From Eggerthellaceae bacterium (lineage in GTDB: Bacteria; Actinomycetota; Coriobacteriia; Coriobacteriales; Eggerthellaceae), in contig JAAVZC010000001.1 of assembly GCA_022791455.1 (NCBI GenBank), positions 372,001 to 436,000 of the forward strand: 64,000 bases of DNA, in the 5' to 3' direction. This document shows, piece after piece, positions 1 through 9,106 of the stretch. Below the pieces are notes generated by a model that was not told the origin of the DNA, searched no databases, and saw only the letters and a program-made list of their open reading frames with translations. Within the stretch, counting starts at the first letter, position 1, and the number at the start of each line of letters is the position of its first letter. The translations under genes and the position numbers were made by a program.

Positions 1-1
1 G

Positions 2-1309
2 GTTGCCGACTTCGCTGAGCGCTGCAAATCGAAGATCCTTGTGGCCTTCGGTGCCTCTCCCTATTCGGTGGAAGAAGGGCGGCTGCTTTCCCGGGACGAA
101 TTAGACGCTGCATGCCCCGACAAGCCTGTCTTCATGGTGAAGTACGACGGTCATGCGTGCGTGGTCAACACGCCGTTGCTGCGCGCCATTGACGCCAAGG
201 TCAAGAACCTGCGAGGGTATCACCCGGATACGGGCGAGATGAACCAAGAGGCGTTCTTCGCCGTCAGCGACTACATTACGGGCAGCCTTTCTATTCCGGA
301 GCTTGTGAAGAACATTCAGGGCGCGATGGATTATCTGGCCGCGCGTGGCACTGGAATGGTGCATACGGTCAGCGGGGTGGGCTTTGCTGGCAACCTCGAT
401 ATCAGCTTGGAGCAATGGCTTGGGCGCAGCGCGCAGAGCGGCTTCCAGGTGCGCGTGTTCCCGCAGTCGATGGATGTGTCGGTTGCAACGAGGCGGAAGC
501 TGCCGCGGATTGGCGGTTGTTTCGAGTGCGCGCTGGATGGATGCTTCGGCAGTCATGATGCTGCGCTGTTGGAGCCGTATGTTGACGAGGAGAGCGGCTG
601 CGGCGTTCTGTACTATTCGGATGAGAAGGTCGTCGATTTCTGCAAGCAGGCGAATCGGGCCGGGCTGCAGATTGAGATGCACGCGATTGGGGATGCGGCT
701 TTCGAGCAAGCGGCCCGGGCGCTGAAGGCGGCTTTGGACGACTGTCCGAGGGAAGATCATCGTCACGGCATTATCCATGCATGCTTGCCGACCGAGGAGG
801 GGCTGCACATCTGCGCGGAGTACGGGATTCACTTCCCCATGCAGACGAGCTTCATCGACTGGCCCCAGGAGCCGGATGCGTATTTGGCATCGGTGCTGGG
901 GGAGGAGCGGGCGGGCCAGCTGAATCCGCTGCGACGCTATGCGGACGCGGGTATCGTGATGTCGGCTGGTAGCGATGCGCCTTGCACCGATCCAGATCCG
1001 ATTCTGTGGATGCAAAGGGCGTGCAACCACAGCGTGCCGGGCCAGAGTCTGACCGTGCAGGAGGCTTTGCGCATGTGCACGTACAACGGCGCATGGACGA
1101 CGTTCGACGAGGGGGAGCGTGGCTCGCTCGAGGTGGGCAAGGTGGCCGACATGGTGGTGCTGTCGGAGAACCCGTACGAGATGGATCCGAAGGATTTGGG
1201 GCGCTTGCGGGTTGAGGAATTGATTCTTGGAGGCAAGCCCTACGAGCAGCAGCGCCAGGGCGTGGTGAGCGCGGTAGTGCGGGGGATGGCAAGCCGGGGG
1301 AGGAGCTAA
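2..1309 (+). CDS. Amidohydrolase, YtcJ-like (5' truncated by window)
   Basis: The frame is open from the first bases of the window, so the true start lies upstream and roughly the N-terminal fifth of a usual 530-550 residue protein is missing. Metal-dependent amidohydrolase of the amidohydrolase-3/YtcJ type. Visible marks are HAIGDAA (a metal-ligand His followed by the typical helix), a later SAGSDAP segment carrying the catalytic/metal Asp, and the C-terminal GSLEVGKVADMVVL strand that rebuilds the small beta-sandwich of the family. Such enzymes hydrolyse C-N bonds of cyclic or N-acyl substrates in the cytoplasm; the substrate cannot be read from sequence. The gene is followed by a 165-bp gap and does not look co-transcribed with the surface genes. 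Confidence 0.85.
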   Translation, partial: VADFAERCKSKILVAFGASPYSVEEGRLLSRDELDAACPDKPVFMVKYDGHACVVNTPLLRAIDAKVKNLRGYHPDTGEMNQEAFFAVSDYITGSLSIPELVKNIQGAMDYLAARGTGMVHTVSGVGFAGNLDISLEQWLGRSAQSGFQVRVFPQSMDVSVATRRKLPRIGGCFECALDGCFGSHDAALLEPYVDEESGCGVLYYSDEKVVDFCKQANRAGLQIEMHAIGDAAFEQAARALKAALDDCPREDHRHGIIHACLPTEEGLHICAEYGIHFPMQTSFIDWPQEPDAYLASVLGEERAGQLNPLRRYADAGIVMSAGSDAPCTDPDPILWMQRACNHSVPGQSLTVQEALRMCTYNGAWTTFDEGERGSLEVGKVADMVVLSENPYEMDPKDLGRLRVEELILGGKPYEQQRQGVVSAVVRGMASRGRS

Positions 1310-1474
1310 CGCTCTTTTGTCGGGCACCGTGCGGGCTTCGCGCAGGTGTAAGTCTTCGCCTGCCGCGGTGACACTTTGGATGGAGAAATTAGGTCAGCGC
1401 GTTTCGGACGGTGAATGTTTGTTATATTGACTGACCGAAAAACCGAGATCGCGATCATTGTTCAAAGGTGTATT

Positions 1475-2743
1475 TTGGAGAAAACGGCTAAAACGCCCAA
1501 AGTTATTCGTGGACTGTTCCTTGCTGCATTCCTGGGATTCGTGTTTTCGATCCTGCTTGCCAAGGGAGCGACTGTGCTTGGTTTTTCAGCTGCTCTTCCG
1601 GACTGGGCGGTGCAGAGCCAAACCAATTCCGTCTTAGAGGGCCGCAAGTATCAGCAGTTTCCGAAGCTCTCCCTTTCCACTTTTGTCGATGGGGACTTCC
1701 AGGGGAAATTTGAGCAATACGTGTCAGATTTGGTGCCGAATCGCGATGACGTCATTATGACGAACGCCGCCTTCCAGCGCGGCGCTATCAATGCATCAGC
1801 GTCTCTCGTTGGCTTCAAGTACGCGCCTACTTATTTCGGGTCCGAGAGCGTTTATGATTCCGATCACGATGCGATTATGCCCTTTCCGGAAAAGAAGAAC
1901 TCAGATATTGCATTGCAGCTTCCGAGGGCTGTCGAGGCGCTGAATGGGTTCGTGGCTCGCCATCCTGGTATTGATGTGGTTTTCGCCAATGTGGATCGAC
2001 TGGAGTTTTCCGATCTCAATCCTTTGGATGAGTTTGTTTCGAACCCTATCGACGGCCAGTATATTGACGATGCGTTTTTGGAGAAATTGAGCGATGCCAT
2101 CGAAGTAGTGCAGGTTACCCCTCAGGACGCCGACACTTTCTTTGCGGACTATTTCCGCTCGGACCATCATTGGAATACTCCCGGTGCCTATGCCGCATAC
2201 GAGACTTGCCTCGAGGCTTTGAGGCCGGGGGATTCTCCAGTGGAGATTCTGGGCGAGGTGGTTTTCGAGGACATTCCCTTCTTTGGCAGTCGGACAAGGT
2301 CCGCATTGGCCGAAACGGCGAGAGCGGATAAGCTGATTGACTACATATACGATGAGTCCGACTTGGTGGTCGATTACTCGGGCGTGGGTGATTTGGAGAA
2401 GCTCCGCCATCGAGATCTGTATGGATCGGACGAGTATAGCAAACGGCCCTATGCGAACCATTATGCCGACTATTTCCATGGAGATCCGGGCATCTTCACT
2501 ATTGAAAACCCGAATGCTTCCAATGGCGACACATTGCTTATCGTGGGCGATTCGTACACCAATGCCGTGGAGCGCTTTTTCGCGGAGCACTACGCAAAAG
2601 TCGTAGTAGTGGATCCACGGCATCTGGATATGCCCCTTGACGACGTGGTTGATCAATATAAGCCTGGTGAGGTTTTGTTCCTAATGGCAGGGTATACCTA
2701 TACCGACGATGGTGCTCTGAGCGTTATGGAAGGTCAATCCTAG
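1475..2743 (+). CDS. DHHW family (AlgJ/AlgX-like) membrane-anchored SGNH-type protein
   Basis: A single N-terminal membrane anchor (FLAAFLGFVFSILLAK) precedes an extracytoplasmic domain with the hallmark DHHW motif in SDHHWNTPGAY, and a C-terminal VGDSYTNA block resembling an SGNH serine motif. DHHW/AlgJ-type proteins act with AlgI-type MBOAT acyltransferases to acylate surface polysaccharides; the MBOAT at 11329-12855 is the obvious partner, although about 9 kb away. The longest frame begins at an ATG at 1415, but AAAGG lies 6 nt before the TTG at 1475 and a TATATT -10-like element sits at 1423-1428, which would put the transcript start after 1415. I therefore prefer 1475. Role in glycopolymer acylation is inferred. 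Confidence 0.75.
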   Translation: MEKTAKTPKVIRGLFLAAFLGFVFSILLAKGATVLGFSAALPDWAVQSQTNSVLEGRKYQQFPKLSLSTFVDGDFQGKFEQYVSDLVPNRDDVIMTNAAFQRGAINASASLVGFKYAPTYFGSESVYDSDHDAIMPFPEKKNSDIALQLPRAVEALNGFVARHPGIDVVFANVDRLEFSDLNPLDEFVSNPIDGQYIDDAFLEKLSDAIEVVQVTPQDADTFFADYFRSDHHWNTPGAYAAYETCLEALRPGDSPVEILGEVVFEDIPFFGSRTRSALAETARADKLIDYIYDESDLVVDYSGVGDLEKLRHRDLYGSDEYSKRPYANHYADYFHGDPGIFTIENPNASNGDTLLIVGDSYTNAVERFFAEHYAKVVVVDPRHLDMPLDDVVDQYKPGEVLFLMAGYTYTDDGALSVMEGQS

Positions 2744-2789
2744 AAGACCCCTGCGGCTAGACTCCTCTAGTAAATCTGGTATATTCGTT

Positions 2790-2830
2790 ACTGTTCATTT
2801 CTCGTAGTGATATAGCAATTACTGAACAGT
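2790..2830 (+). promoter_or_regulatory. Inverted repeat upstream of the LicC-LicA-LicC gene
   Basis: ACTGTTCA at 2790-2797 and its exact reverse complement TGAACAGT at 2823-2830 flank a 25-nt AT-rich spacer, ending 13 nt before the ATG at 2844. It could be an operator, or a leader hairpin close to the ribosome binding site. The downstream product contains winged-helix-like segments, so autoregulation is conceivable but unproven. Confidence 0.4.
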
Positions 2831-2843
2831 GGAGTTGCATTAG

Positions 2844-5492
2844 ATGCTCGGTCGAAATATGTTTTACGTTCTTCGCGCACTGGCGGAGGAGCCGGGGTCG
2901 TCGCAGAGGCTGGTTTCGCGCCTAACGGGGTTGTCCCTGGGCACGGTCAACAAGGCGGTCGCCGATCTTCGTGGTAAGAGCCTTCTCGATAGCGAGAATA
3001 CTGTCACGGCCGCCGGATTTGACGCTCTGGCTCCATATCAGGTGAACGGCGCGGTGATTCTCGCGGCGGGCCTTGCGGCTCGTTTGGCCCCCCTGTCGTT
3101 CGAGCACCCGAAGCCCTTGTTCGTAGTGCAGGGGGAGGTTCTCGTTGAGCGGATGATACGCCAGCTGCGAGAGGTTGGCATCGACCGAGTCACCGTTGTT
3201 GTGGGCCATATGAAAGAGCAGCTCTTTTACCTCGAAGATGAATTCGGTATTGAGCTTTTGATTGCGGACGATTACGCCGAGAGAAATAATCATTCTTCCG
3301 TCCTGCTGGCCGGCCCTCGCATCCTGGGGGCTTACATCTGCTCTTCTGACCAGTATTATCCGGAGAATCCGTTCCATAGGTGGGAATACTCGCTGGAATG
3401 CTCGGCCGTCTGTCTTGAGGGCAGCCAGTCTGGCACGCCCGTGGCACTTGACGGGCAGGGGCGCGTACGAGCCCAATTGGCCGACTCTTCAACAAAGGGC
3501 TGGTATTTGCTTGGTCCCTCATATGTCGACGAGGATTCCGGCGCAACGCTCCTTAGGCGCATAGAGGAGGACTTCAACCATCCCGACACGGCAGACAAGC
3601 TGTGGGAACGTGTCATGCTTTCCCACCTGGACGATTTCTCCCTGCGGGCAAGACGGCTCCCTCCTTCGGCGATCCGCGAATTCGACTGCATGGAGGATCT
3701 TTGCCTTTTCGATGCCGCGTTTCTCGAGAACGTCGACTCCGCAATTTTGGACAATATTTGCGAAGCGCTTCAGTGTTCTCGTGCCGACATCGGCAAGGTG
3801 GCACCTTTGAAGGAGGGCCTTACTAACCTCTCGGTTGTGTTTTCCTGTAGGGGCGAGCGCTATGTTTACCGTCACCCGGGGGCAGGTACCAGTGAGTTAA
3901 TCAATCGTGATGCCGAAGCCTTTGCCCTTGGGGTGGCGGCAGACCTGGGGCTTGATAGCACCTATGTTTATGTTGATCCGGAGACCGGCTGGAAGCTCTC
4001 GCGTTTTTTCGAGGCTACGGAGCCATTTTCGTATGAGAATCGTGATCACGTTGGTTGCGCGCTTGAGGCTCTTCGTCGGTTGCATGACAGTGGCGCCGAG
4101 TCTCCGTGGTCGTTTGACTTTTACGAGGAAGGAATTCGGATTGCAGGAATGCTTGAGCGCGAGGGCGTTCATCTTCCTACGGACTTCCATGAACTCAAAG
4201 CTGCGATGGACGAGCTGCATACCTTGATGGGCGCCGGGGCAGGCAAGCCGGTGCTGTGTCATAACGACTTCTACGCGCCCAATATTTTGGTCGGACACGA
4301 TGATGTCTGTCTGATCGATTGGGAATATGCGGCGATGGGCGATTACGGATGTGATCTTGGCAACTTTATCGCCCAGGGATCCGGGTATTCGCTCGATCAA
4401 GCACTCGAGATCCTTCCTCAATACTTCGGCAGAACGGCTACGGAAGACGAGCGAGCCCATGTGGTCATTTGCACTGCAGTTGTTGGCTGGTATTGGTACG
4501 TCTGGGGCCTCTTCAAGGAGCACTCAGGTACTCCTGTGGGAAACTGGATCCGTGTTTGGTACAAGGCGGCAAAAGAGTTCAGCAAGGCGGCTTTCGAGCT
4601 GATTGGAGACGACAAAATGCAGACTCAGGAATTGAGCTACGACGAGTTCAAAGTGCTGGCGGCCATGGCCGAGGGGATTGCAGCCAATGACGGATTTGAC
4701 CAGGTTCTCTTGGCCGAGCTTGAGGGGCGTCGTCTGGTGGAGGCTGGATCCATCACCGCGCGGGGCTTGGCGGCTCTCGAGCCTTATCGTGCCCGGCGCG
4801 CTGTTTTCTTCGCTGCAGGGTTTGGCAGCCGCATGCTTCCGGTGACCATCAACACCCCCAAGCCCTTGGTTCGTGTTTGGGGGGAGCGGATCATCGACCG
4901 TCTTCTCGATGCGGTTATTGCTGCGGGCATCGACGAGATTTATGTGGTTCGCGGGTATTTGAAGGAAGAGTTCGATCAGCTTCTCTCAAAGTATCCGATG
5001 ATAAAGTTTATCGACAACCCGTTGTATGACTCTACGAACAACATTTCCTCGGCGCTTGCCGCAAAAGATTGCTTCGAAAACGCCTACGTGTTTGAGAGTG
5101 ACCTACTCCTCCGCTCTCCCGAGCTGGTATCGAAGTACCAGTATCGCTCGAACTACCTCGCGATTCCAGTGGACGAGACAGGTGACTGGTGCTTCTTTAC
5201 CGACGATGCCGGCCGTATTACCCGAATCACGAAGGGGAGCGAAAAGCCCTGCTGGCAGATGGTGGGAGTTTCTTATTGGACGGGAGAGGACGGGGCGAAG
5301 CTGGCCCAGCATATTCCTGAGGTTTTTGAGCTTGATGATGAGTCGAAGCAGATTTTTTGGGATGACGTTCCGCTCGATCGTAGGCCCGAGTTCTATCAGG
5401 TCTTTGTCCGCGCATGTTCCGATGACGATGTGGCGGAGATAGATTCATTCCAAGAGCTGCAGGAGATTGATGAGGCCTATCGCGTTCGATAG
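2844..5492 (+). CDS. Multidomain LicC-LicA-LicC-like protein (two nucleotidyltransferases and a choline kinase, with winged-helix segments)
   Basis: 882 residues in a duplicated layout. A winged-helix-like segment (about 1-65) precedes a first sugar/choline nucleotidyltransferase (about 68-290, ILAAGLAARLAPLS...PKPLF). A choline/ethanolamine kinase of the LicA type follows (about 305-590), with the Brenner-type LCHNDFYAPNILV and the LIDWEYAAMGDYGCDLGNF metal/ATP loop. Then come a second winged-helix-like stretch (about 595-650) and a second nucleotidyltransferase (about 652-875, FFAAGFGSRMLP...PKPLV, NPLYDSTNNISSALAA). In pneumococci LicA phosphorylates choline and LicC makes CDP-choline as separate proteins of about 290 and 230 residues. 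The second copy is the closer LicC match by eye; the first may act on another head group or be structural. LicD lies at 16472-17335. Predicted cytoplasmic source of CDP-choline (or a related alcohol) for surface phosphocholine. Domain reading is strong; substrate is inferred. Confidence 0.85.
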   Translation: MLGRNMFYVLRALAEEPGSSQRLVSRLTGLSLGTVNKAVADLRGKSLLDSENTVTAAGFDALAPYQVNGAVILAAGLAARLAPLSFEHPKPLFVVQGEVLVERMIRQLREVGIDRVTVVVGHMKEQLFYLEDEFGIELLIADDYAERNNHSSVLLAGPRILGAYICSSDQYYPENPFHRWEYSLECSAVCLEGSQSGTPVALDGQGRVRAQLADSSTKGWYLLGPSYVDEDSGATLLRRIEEDFNHPDTADKLWERVMLSHLDDFSLRARRLPPSAIREFDCMEDLCLFDAAFLENVDSAILDNICEALQCSRADIGKVAPLKEGLTNLSVVFSCRGERYVYRHPGAGTSELINRDAEAFALGVAADLGLDSTYVYVDPETGWKLSRFFEATEPFSYENRDHVGCALEALRRLHDSGAESPWSFDFYEEGIRIAGMLEREGVHLPTDFHELKAAMDELHTLMGAGAGKPVLCHNDFYAPNILVGHDDVCLIDWEYAAMGDYGCDLGNFIAQGSGYSLDQALEILPQYFGRTATEDERAHVVICTAVVGWYWYVWGLFKEHSGTPVGNWIRVWYKAAKEFSKAAFELIGDDKMQTQELSYDEFKVLAAMAEGIAANDGFDQVLLAELEGRRLVEAGSITARGLAALEPYRARRAVFFAAGFGSRMLPVTINTPKPLVRVWGERIIDRLLDAVIAAGIDEIYVVRGYLKEEFDQLLSKYPMIKFIDNPLYDSTNNISSALAAKDCFENAYVFESDLLLRSPELVSKYQYRSNYLAIPVDETGDWCFFTDDAGRITRITKGSEKPCWQMVGVSYWTGEDGAKLAQHIPEVFELDDESKQIFWDDVPLDRRPEFYQVFVRACSDDDVAEIDSFQELQEIDEAYRVR

Positions 5493-5657
5493 TCGTTTTC
5501 GCGCTGCAGTTGTCGATGGGCCCCAAGTGGATGCTTGTTTCTCGCGGGCCGTAGGCGCACTTTGGACGGCCGCTGGCTCGTCTGTTGCGCTCGTGCGTGC
5601 TATTATGCAAGTTCGCATATTGCGCGTTGTTTTGACATATGCACCCAGGAGGTTGTT

Positions 5658-8600
5658 ATGGGGCCAAACAGAGCAGGTAAACACACTAGGGCTCAAAACA
5701 AGGTGATATTCGACGATCGCGCGCTCAAGGTCTTCTTGACTTTGGCGCTCGTCATTGGTTTCGCACCTATCGCCAAAGATTCTGCTGCCGCTGTGGCGGA
5801 GCAGGCCGCGGGCGGCTTTGTTGCTGCTGATTCCATTGTTGGTGGCGTGGCGGACGCTGGCGCGAGTGGTGACGCAACCGACGCTTTGAATGAAATTCCG
5901 AATGAGGCTGATGCCGATGGTATTTCCGCGGTGGATGAGCCCAAGGACGAGGCGACCGATGAGCAGCCCGTTGCGGGTGCTGCGGACGGCGATGAGGCCG
6001 TTTCCGGCGATGCTGACGCGACGGATGCGCCATCGGAGGAGGCAATTGATTCCAGCGAAGAAGCCGCTGAGGCCCCCGATGATTCCGCAGATGAGGATGC
6101 CGCGGCTGCCGAGGAAAGCGAATTCGGCCCCGAAGGCGCGCCGAACAGTTTCCGCTACGTTGATGGCGTACCCATAGGCGACCTGGAGATCTCGACCTTC
6201 GATATGCGTAGTGCCCGCGCTGCGGGCTATCCCACTTGGGACAAGTCTTACGGGCAGAGCAAATACGTTTATATCAACAGTTCGGGAGGCAAGACCACTA
6301 ACACCGTGGCGGGCTCAAAAGCCGTGGGAATTGATGTGTCCGAGCACCAAGGCGTAATCGATTGGGCGAAAGTGAAGGCTGACGGCATCAAGTTCGCCAT
6401 TATCCGACTCGGCTACGGAAGCGACTACGAGTCTCAGGACGACAAGTATTTTGTCCGGAACGTCCAGGGTGCTCGCGCAAATGGCATTCACATCGGCGTT
6501 TACCTCTATTCTTATGCAACGGCTACCACGGGAAAGACGGGCAGCGCGCAGAGTGAGGCGAACCATGTTTTGCGCGTGCTGGAAAAGGCGGGCCTTTCCC
6601 CCTCGTCTCTGGCATTGCCGGTCTATTATGACATCGAGGACGAGAGGCAAGAGAATCTGTCGGCGACGCAATTTGGTAGTATCGCCGAGACGTTCTGCAA
6701 TGCCGTGTCTGCCAAGGGCTACAAGGTCGGTATTTACTCAAGCGCTTCCTGGTGGAAGGACAAGTTCACCTCGCCGAAGTTCAGTAACGCAAATTGGGGC
6801 AAGTGGGTTGCCGAGTGGGGGAACCACACGAAGCCCAACGTGAGCTTCTCCTCGGATCTCTGGCAGTTCACGGATCGCGGCACGGTTAATGGCATCAGCG
6901 GATCTGTGGATGTGAACTTCTCCTTCAACGAGGTGGGGCTCAAGAATTGCTGGGTGAAGGAAGGTGGAAAAACCTATTACTACGGCTCCAATGGGCGGCC
7001 TGTTACGTACTCCCAGTGGATCGACGGCAACCTCTACTACTTCAATGGCTCTGGCGTTATGCAGACGGGCTGGATTACTTGGAACGCCGATGGTACCAAG
7101 AGTTATTTCGATACGAGCGGCAAGGCTCTGAAGGGTCTGCAGAAGATTGGTAGCGCAACGTATTACTTCAATCCCACCACGTGCCGCACCCAGCGCTGGA
7201 GCGTTTGGATCGGTTCGGATCTGTACTATTTCGGATCCGACTTCAAGATGCAAACAGGCTGGGTAACTTGGAACGCCGACAAGACCAAGAGCTACTTCGG
7301 CAGCAACGGAAAGGCGCTGAAGGGCTTGCAGAAGATCGGCAACGCTACCTATTATTTCAACAAATCTACCTGTCGCACCCAGCGCTGGAGCGTTTGGGAG
7401 GGGTCCGACCTCTACTACTTTGGCGGCGACTACAAGATGGTCACAGGCTGGGTAACTTGGAACGCCGACGGAACCAAGAGCTATTTCGGCAGCAACGGTA
7501 AGGCGCTGAAGGGTCTGCAGAAGATTGGCAGTGCCACCTATTACTTCAATCCGTCGAATTGTCGCACCCAGCGCTGGAGTATCTGGATTGGGTCCGATCT
7601 ATACTACTTTGGCGGCGACTACAAGATGGTCACGGGCTGGATAACCTGGAACGCTGACAAGTCCAAGAGCTACTTCGGGCCTGATGGAAAAGCCCTCAAG
7701 GGGTTCAATAAGATTGGCGGCTACACCTATTACTTCAATCCTGCGAACTGCCGCTCTTTGAAGTGGTCGCAAACCATCAATGGAGTCGGCTACTACTTTG
7801 ACGGCAACGGGAGGATGCATACCGGCTGGCTCACTTGGAACGCCGACAAGTCCAAGAGCTATTTCGACTCAAACGGCAGGCAGGTGACCGGTTGGCAAAC
7901 TATTGGCGGCAAGCGCTACTACTTCAATCCCAATACCCGCAAAGCAGCTATCTGGAGTCAGACGGTAGACGGGAAGTTCTACTACTTCAACAGTTCATAT
8001 CAGATGGTTACAGGTTGGGTTACCTGGAATGCCGATGGCACCAAGAGTTACTTCGGCAGCGATGGCGCGGCTCTGGTGGGCTGGCAGACCATTGGCGGCA
8101 AGCGCTATTACTTCAATCCTGCAACTGGTCGTTCTGTGCGCGGCAGCCAGACTATCGATGGCGAGAAGTACTATTTCGGTGCCGACTCCGCCCTGGGCGG
8201 CGCAGTGCCCACTTACGCTTTCGACAACACGAAGATTTCTTGGTCGAAGTTTTCCCAGGCGGAATATGACATTGCGAGCGCATCGTTCAAGCCCTCCATC
8301 AAAACCAAGATGGATCCAGCTAGCTTCCCCAAAGGTAGCGATGGCTACTACCAGTTCGCCCGTGTTGACCAGGGTTATTCCGGCATTGTGACTGCCGAGC
8401 AGATCAATGCCTTCATCAGCTCCACCGCTGCCGGCCGCAGCGGTACGCTGAAGGGAACAGGTGCCTACTTCATTGAAGCGGCGAAGCTCTACAACGTCAA
8501 CGAGATCTATCTTCTGGCCCATGCCATCCACGAGACCGGCTGGGGTACGAGCAACTTTGCCAAAGGCTATATGTGCAACGGAATTCGTTACTACAGTTTT

Positions 8601-8930
8601 TACGGCATCGGCGCTTTCGACAGCAACCCGAACAACACTCAGAACATGGCCGTGAAGCAAGGTTGGAACTCCATCCGCAACGGCATTGTTGGTGGCGCTC
8701 AGTGGATCAGCAAAAACTATACGTTCAACTCCTACGGACAGAACACGGTGTACAAGATGCGCTGGAACTATCCTCTGTACAAGAGCGGTGGATACGTCGG
8801 TTGGCAGTACGCTACCGACCCGAACTGGCCCAACGCTATTGCCGGAATCATGGCCTCGGCGTATCGCTCGATGGGCATCACCCAGAGCGAATGCGGTATG
8901 ACGTTCATCGTGCCTCAATATTCTGCGTAG
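5658..8930 (+). CDS. Secreted GH25 lysozyme with choline-binding-type repeats and a C-terminal glucosaminidase domain
   Basis: About 1090 residues from an ATG preceded by AGGAGG; the longer frame from 5535 has no good ribosome site. An N-terminal hydrophobic signal and an Ala/Asp/Glu-rich linker come first. Then a GH25 muramidase domain (about 220-425, GIDVSEHQGVIDWAKVKADG, with the DIED acid motif), a long array of YYF/GW repeats (about 433-848) and a glucosaminidase/Bax-type domain (about 890-1089, AHAIHETGWGTSNFAKGY). Both catalytic ends would cut peptidoglycan glycan strands, so this is a two-headed autolysin. The repeat array resembles CW_binding_1 choline-binding modules (aromatic pairs, GW turns), with inserted TWNADKSKSYF units. 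Adjacency to choline-phosphate genes supports choline binding; glucan binding by similar repeats is an alternative. Confidence 0.88.
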   Translation: MGPNRAGKHTRAQNKVIFDDRALKVFLTLALVIGFAPIAKDSAAAVAEQAAGGFVAADSIVGGVADAGASGDATDALNEIPNEADADGISAVDEPKDEATDEQPVAGAADGDEAVSGDADATDAPSEEAIDSSEEAAEAPDDSADEDAAAAEESEFGPEGAPNSFRYVDGVPIGDLEISTFDMRSARAAGYPTWDKSYGQSKYVYINSSGGKTTNTVAGSKAVGIDVSEHQGVIDWAKVKADGIKFAIIRLGYGSDYESQDDKYFVRNVQGARANGIHIGVYLYSYATATTGKTGSAQSEANHVLRVLEKAGLSPSSLALPVYYDIEDERQENLSATQFGSIAETFCNAVSAKGYKVGIYSSASWWKDKFTSPKFSNANWGKWVAEWGNHTKPNVSFSSDLWQFTDRGTVNGISGSVDVNFSFNEVGLKNCWVKEGGKTYYYGSNGRPVTYSQWIDGNLYYFNGSGVMQTGWITWNADGTKSYFDTSGKALKGLQKIGSATYYFNPTTCRTQRWSVWIGSDLYYFGSDFKMQTGWVTWNADKTKSYFGSNGKALKGLQKIGNATYYFNKSTCRTQRWSVWEGSDLYYFGGDYKMVTGWVTWNADGTKSYFGSNGKALKGLQKIGSATYYFNPSNCRTQRWSIWIGSDLYYFGGDYKMVTGWITWNADKSKSYFGPDGKALKGFNKIGGYTYYFNPANCRSLKWSQTINGVGYYFDGNGRMHTGWLTWNADKSKSYFDSNGRQVTGWQTIGGKRYYFNPNTRKAAIWSQTVDGKFYYFNSSYQMVTGWVTWNADGTKSYFGSDGAALVGWQTIGGKRYYFNPATGRSVRGSQTIDGEKYYFGADSALGGAVPTYAFDNTKISWSKFSQAEYDIASASFKPSIKTKMDPASFPKGSDGYYQFARVDQGYSGIVTAEQINAFISSTAAGRSGTLKGTGAYFIEAAKLYNVNEIYLLAHAIHETGWGTSNFAKGYMCNGIRYYSFYGIGAFDSNPNNTQNMAVKQGWNSIRNGIVGGAQWISKNYTFNSYGQNTVYKMRWNYPLYKSGGYVGWQYATDPNWPNAIAGIMASAYRSMGITQSECGMTFIVPQYSA

Positions 8931-8951
8931 GTTAATCGCAGATAATATTGC

Positions 8952-8994
8952 AAAGACCCTGGAAGGTTTTCTTCCGGGGTCTTCTTTGTTTTCT
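8952..8994 (+). terminator. Rho-independent terminator after the GH25 gene
   Basis: AAAGACCC(T)GGAAG and CTTCC(G)GGGTCTT form a long stem around a GTTTT loop, followed by a T-rich run. It lies 21 nt after the stop at 8930 and separates the gene from the L,D-transpeptidase. Confidence 0.75.
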
Positions 8995-9106
8995 GCGCTG
9001 ACTCTTCAAGAGGCGCCAGGGGGGCCATTTCCCAAGTCAGAGGGCAAATGAAGTGCTTTGGAGTTATACTTTGCAGGATTGATCACAATAGGAGAAGGGA
9101 TGTATT

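Noticed and set aside
5535..5657. Upstream extension of the GH25 protein from the earliest in-frame start
   Set aside because: No ribosome site there, and the extension would bury the signal peptide; ATG 5658 follows AGGAGG directly.
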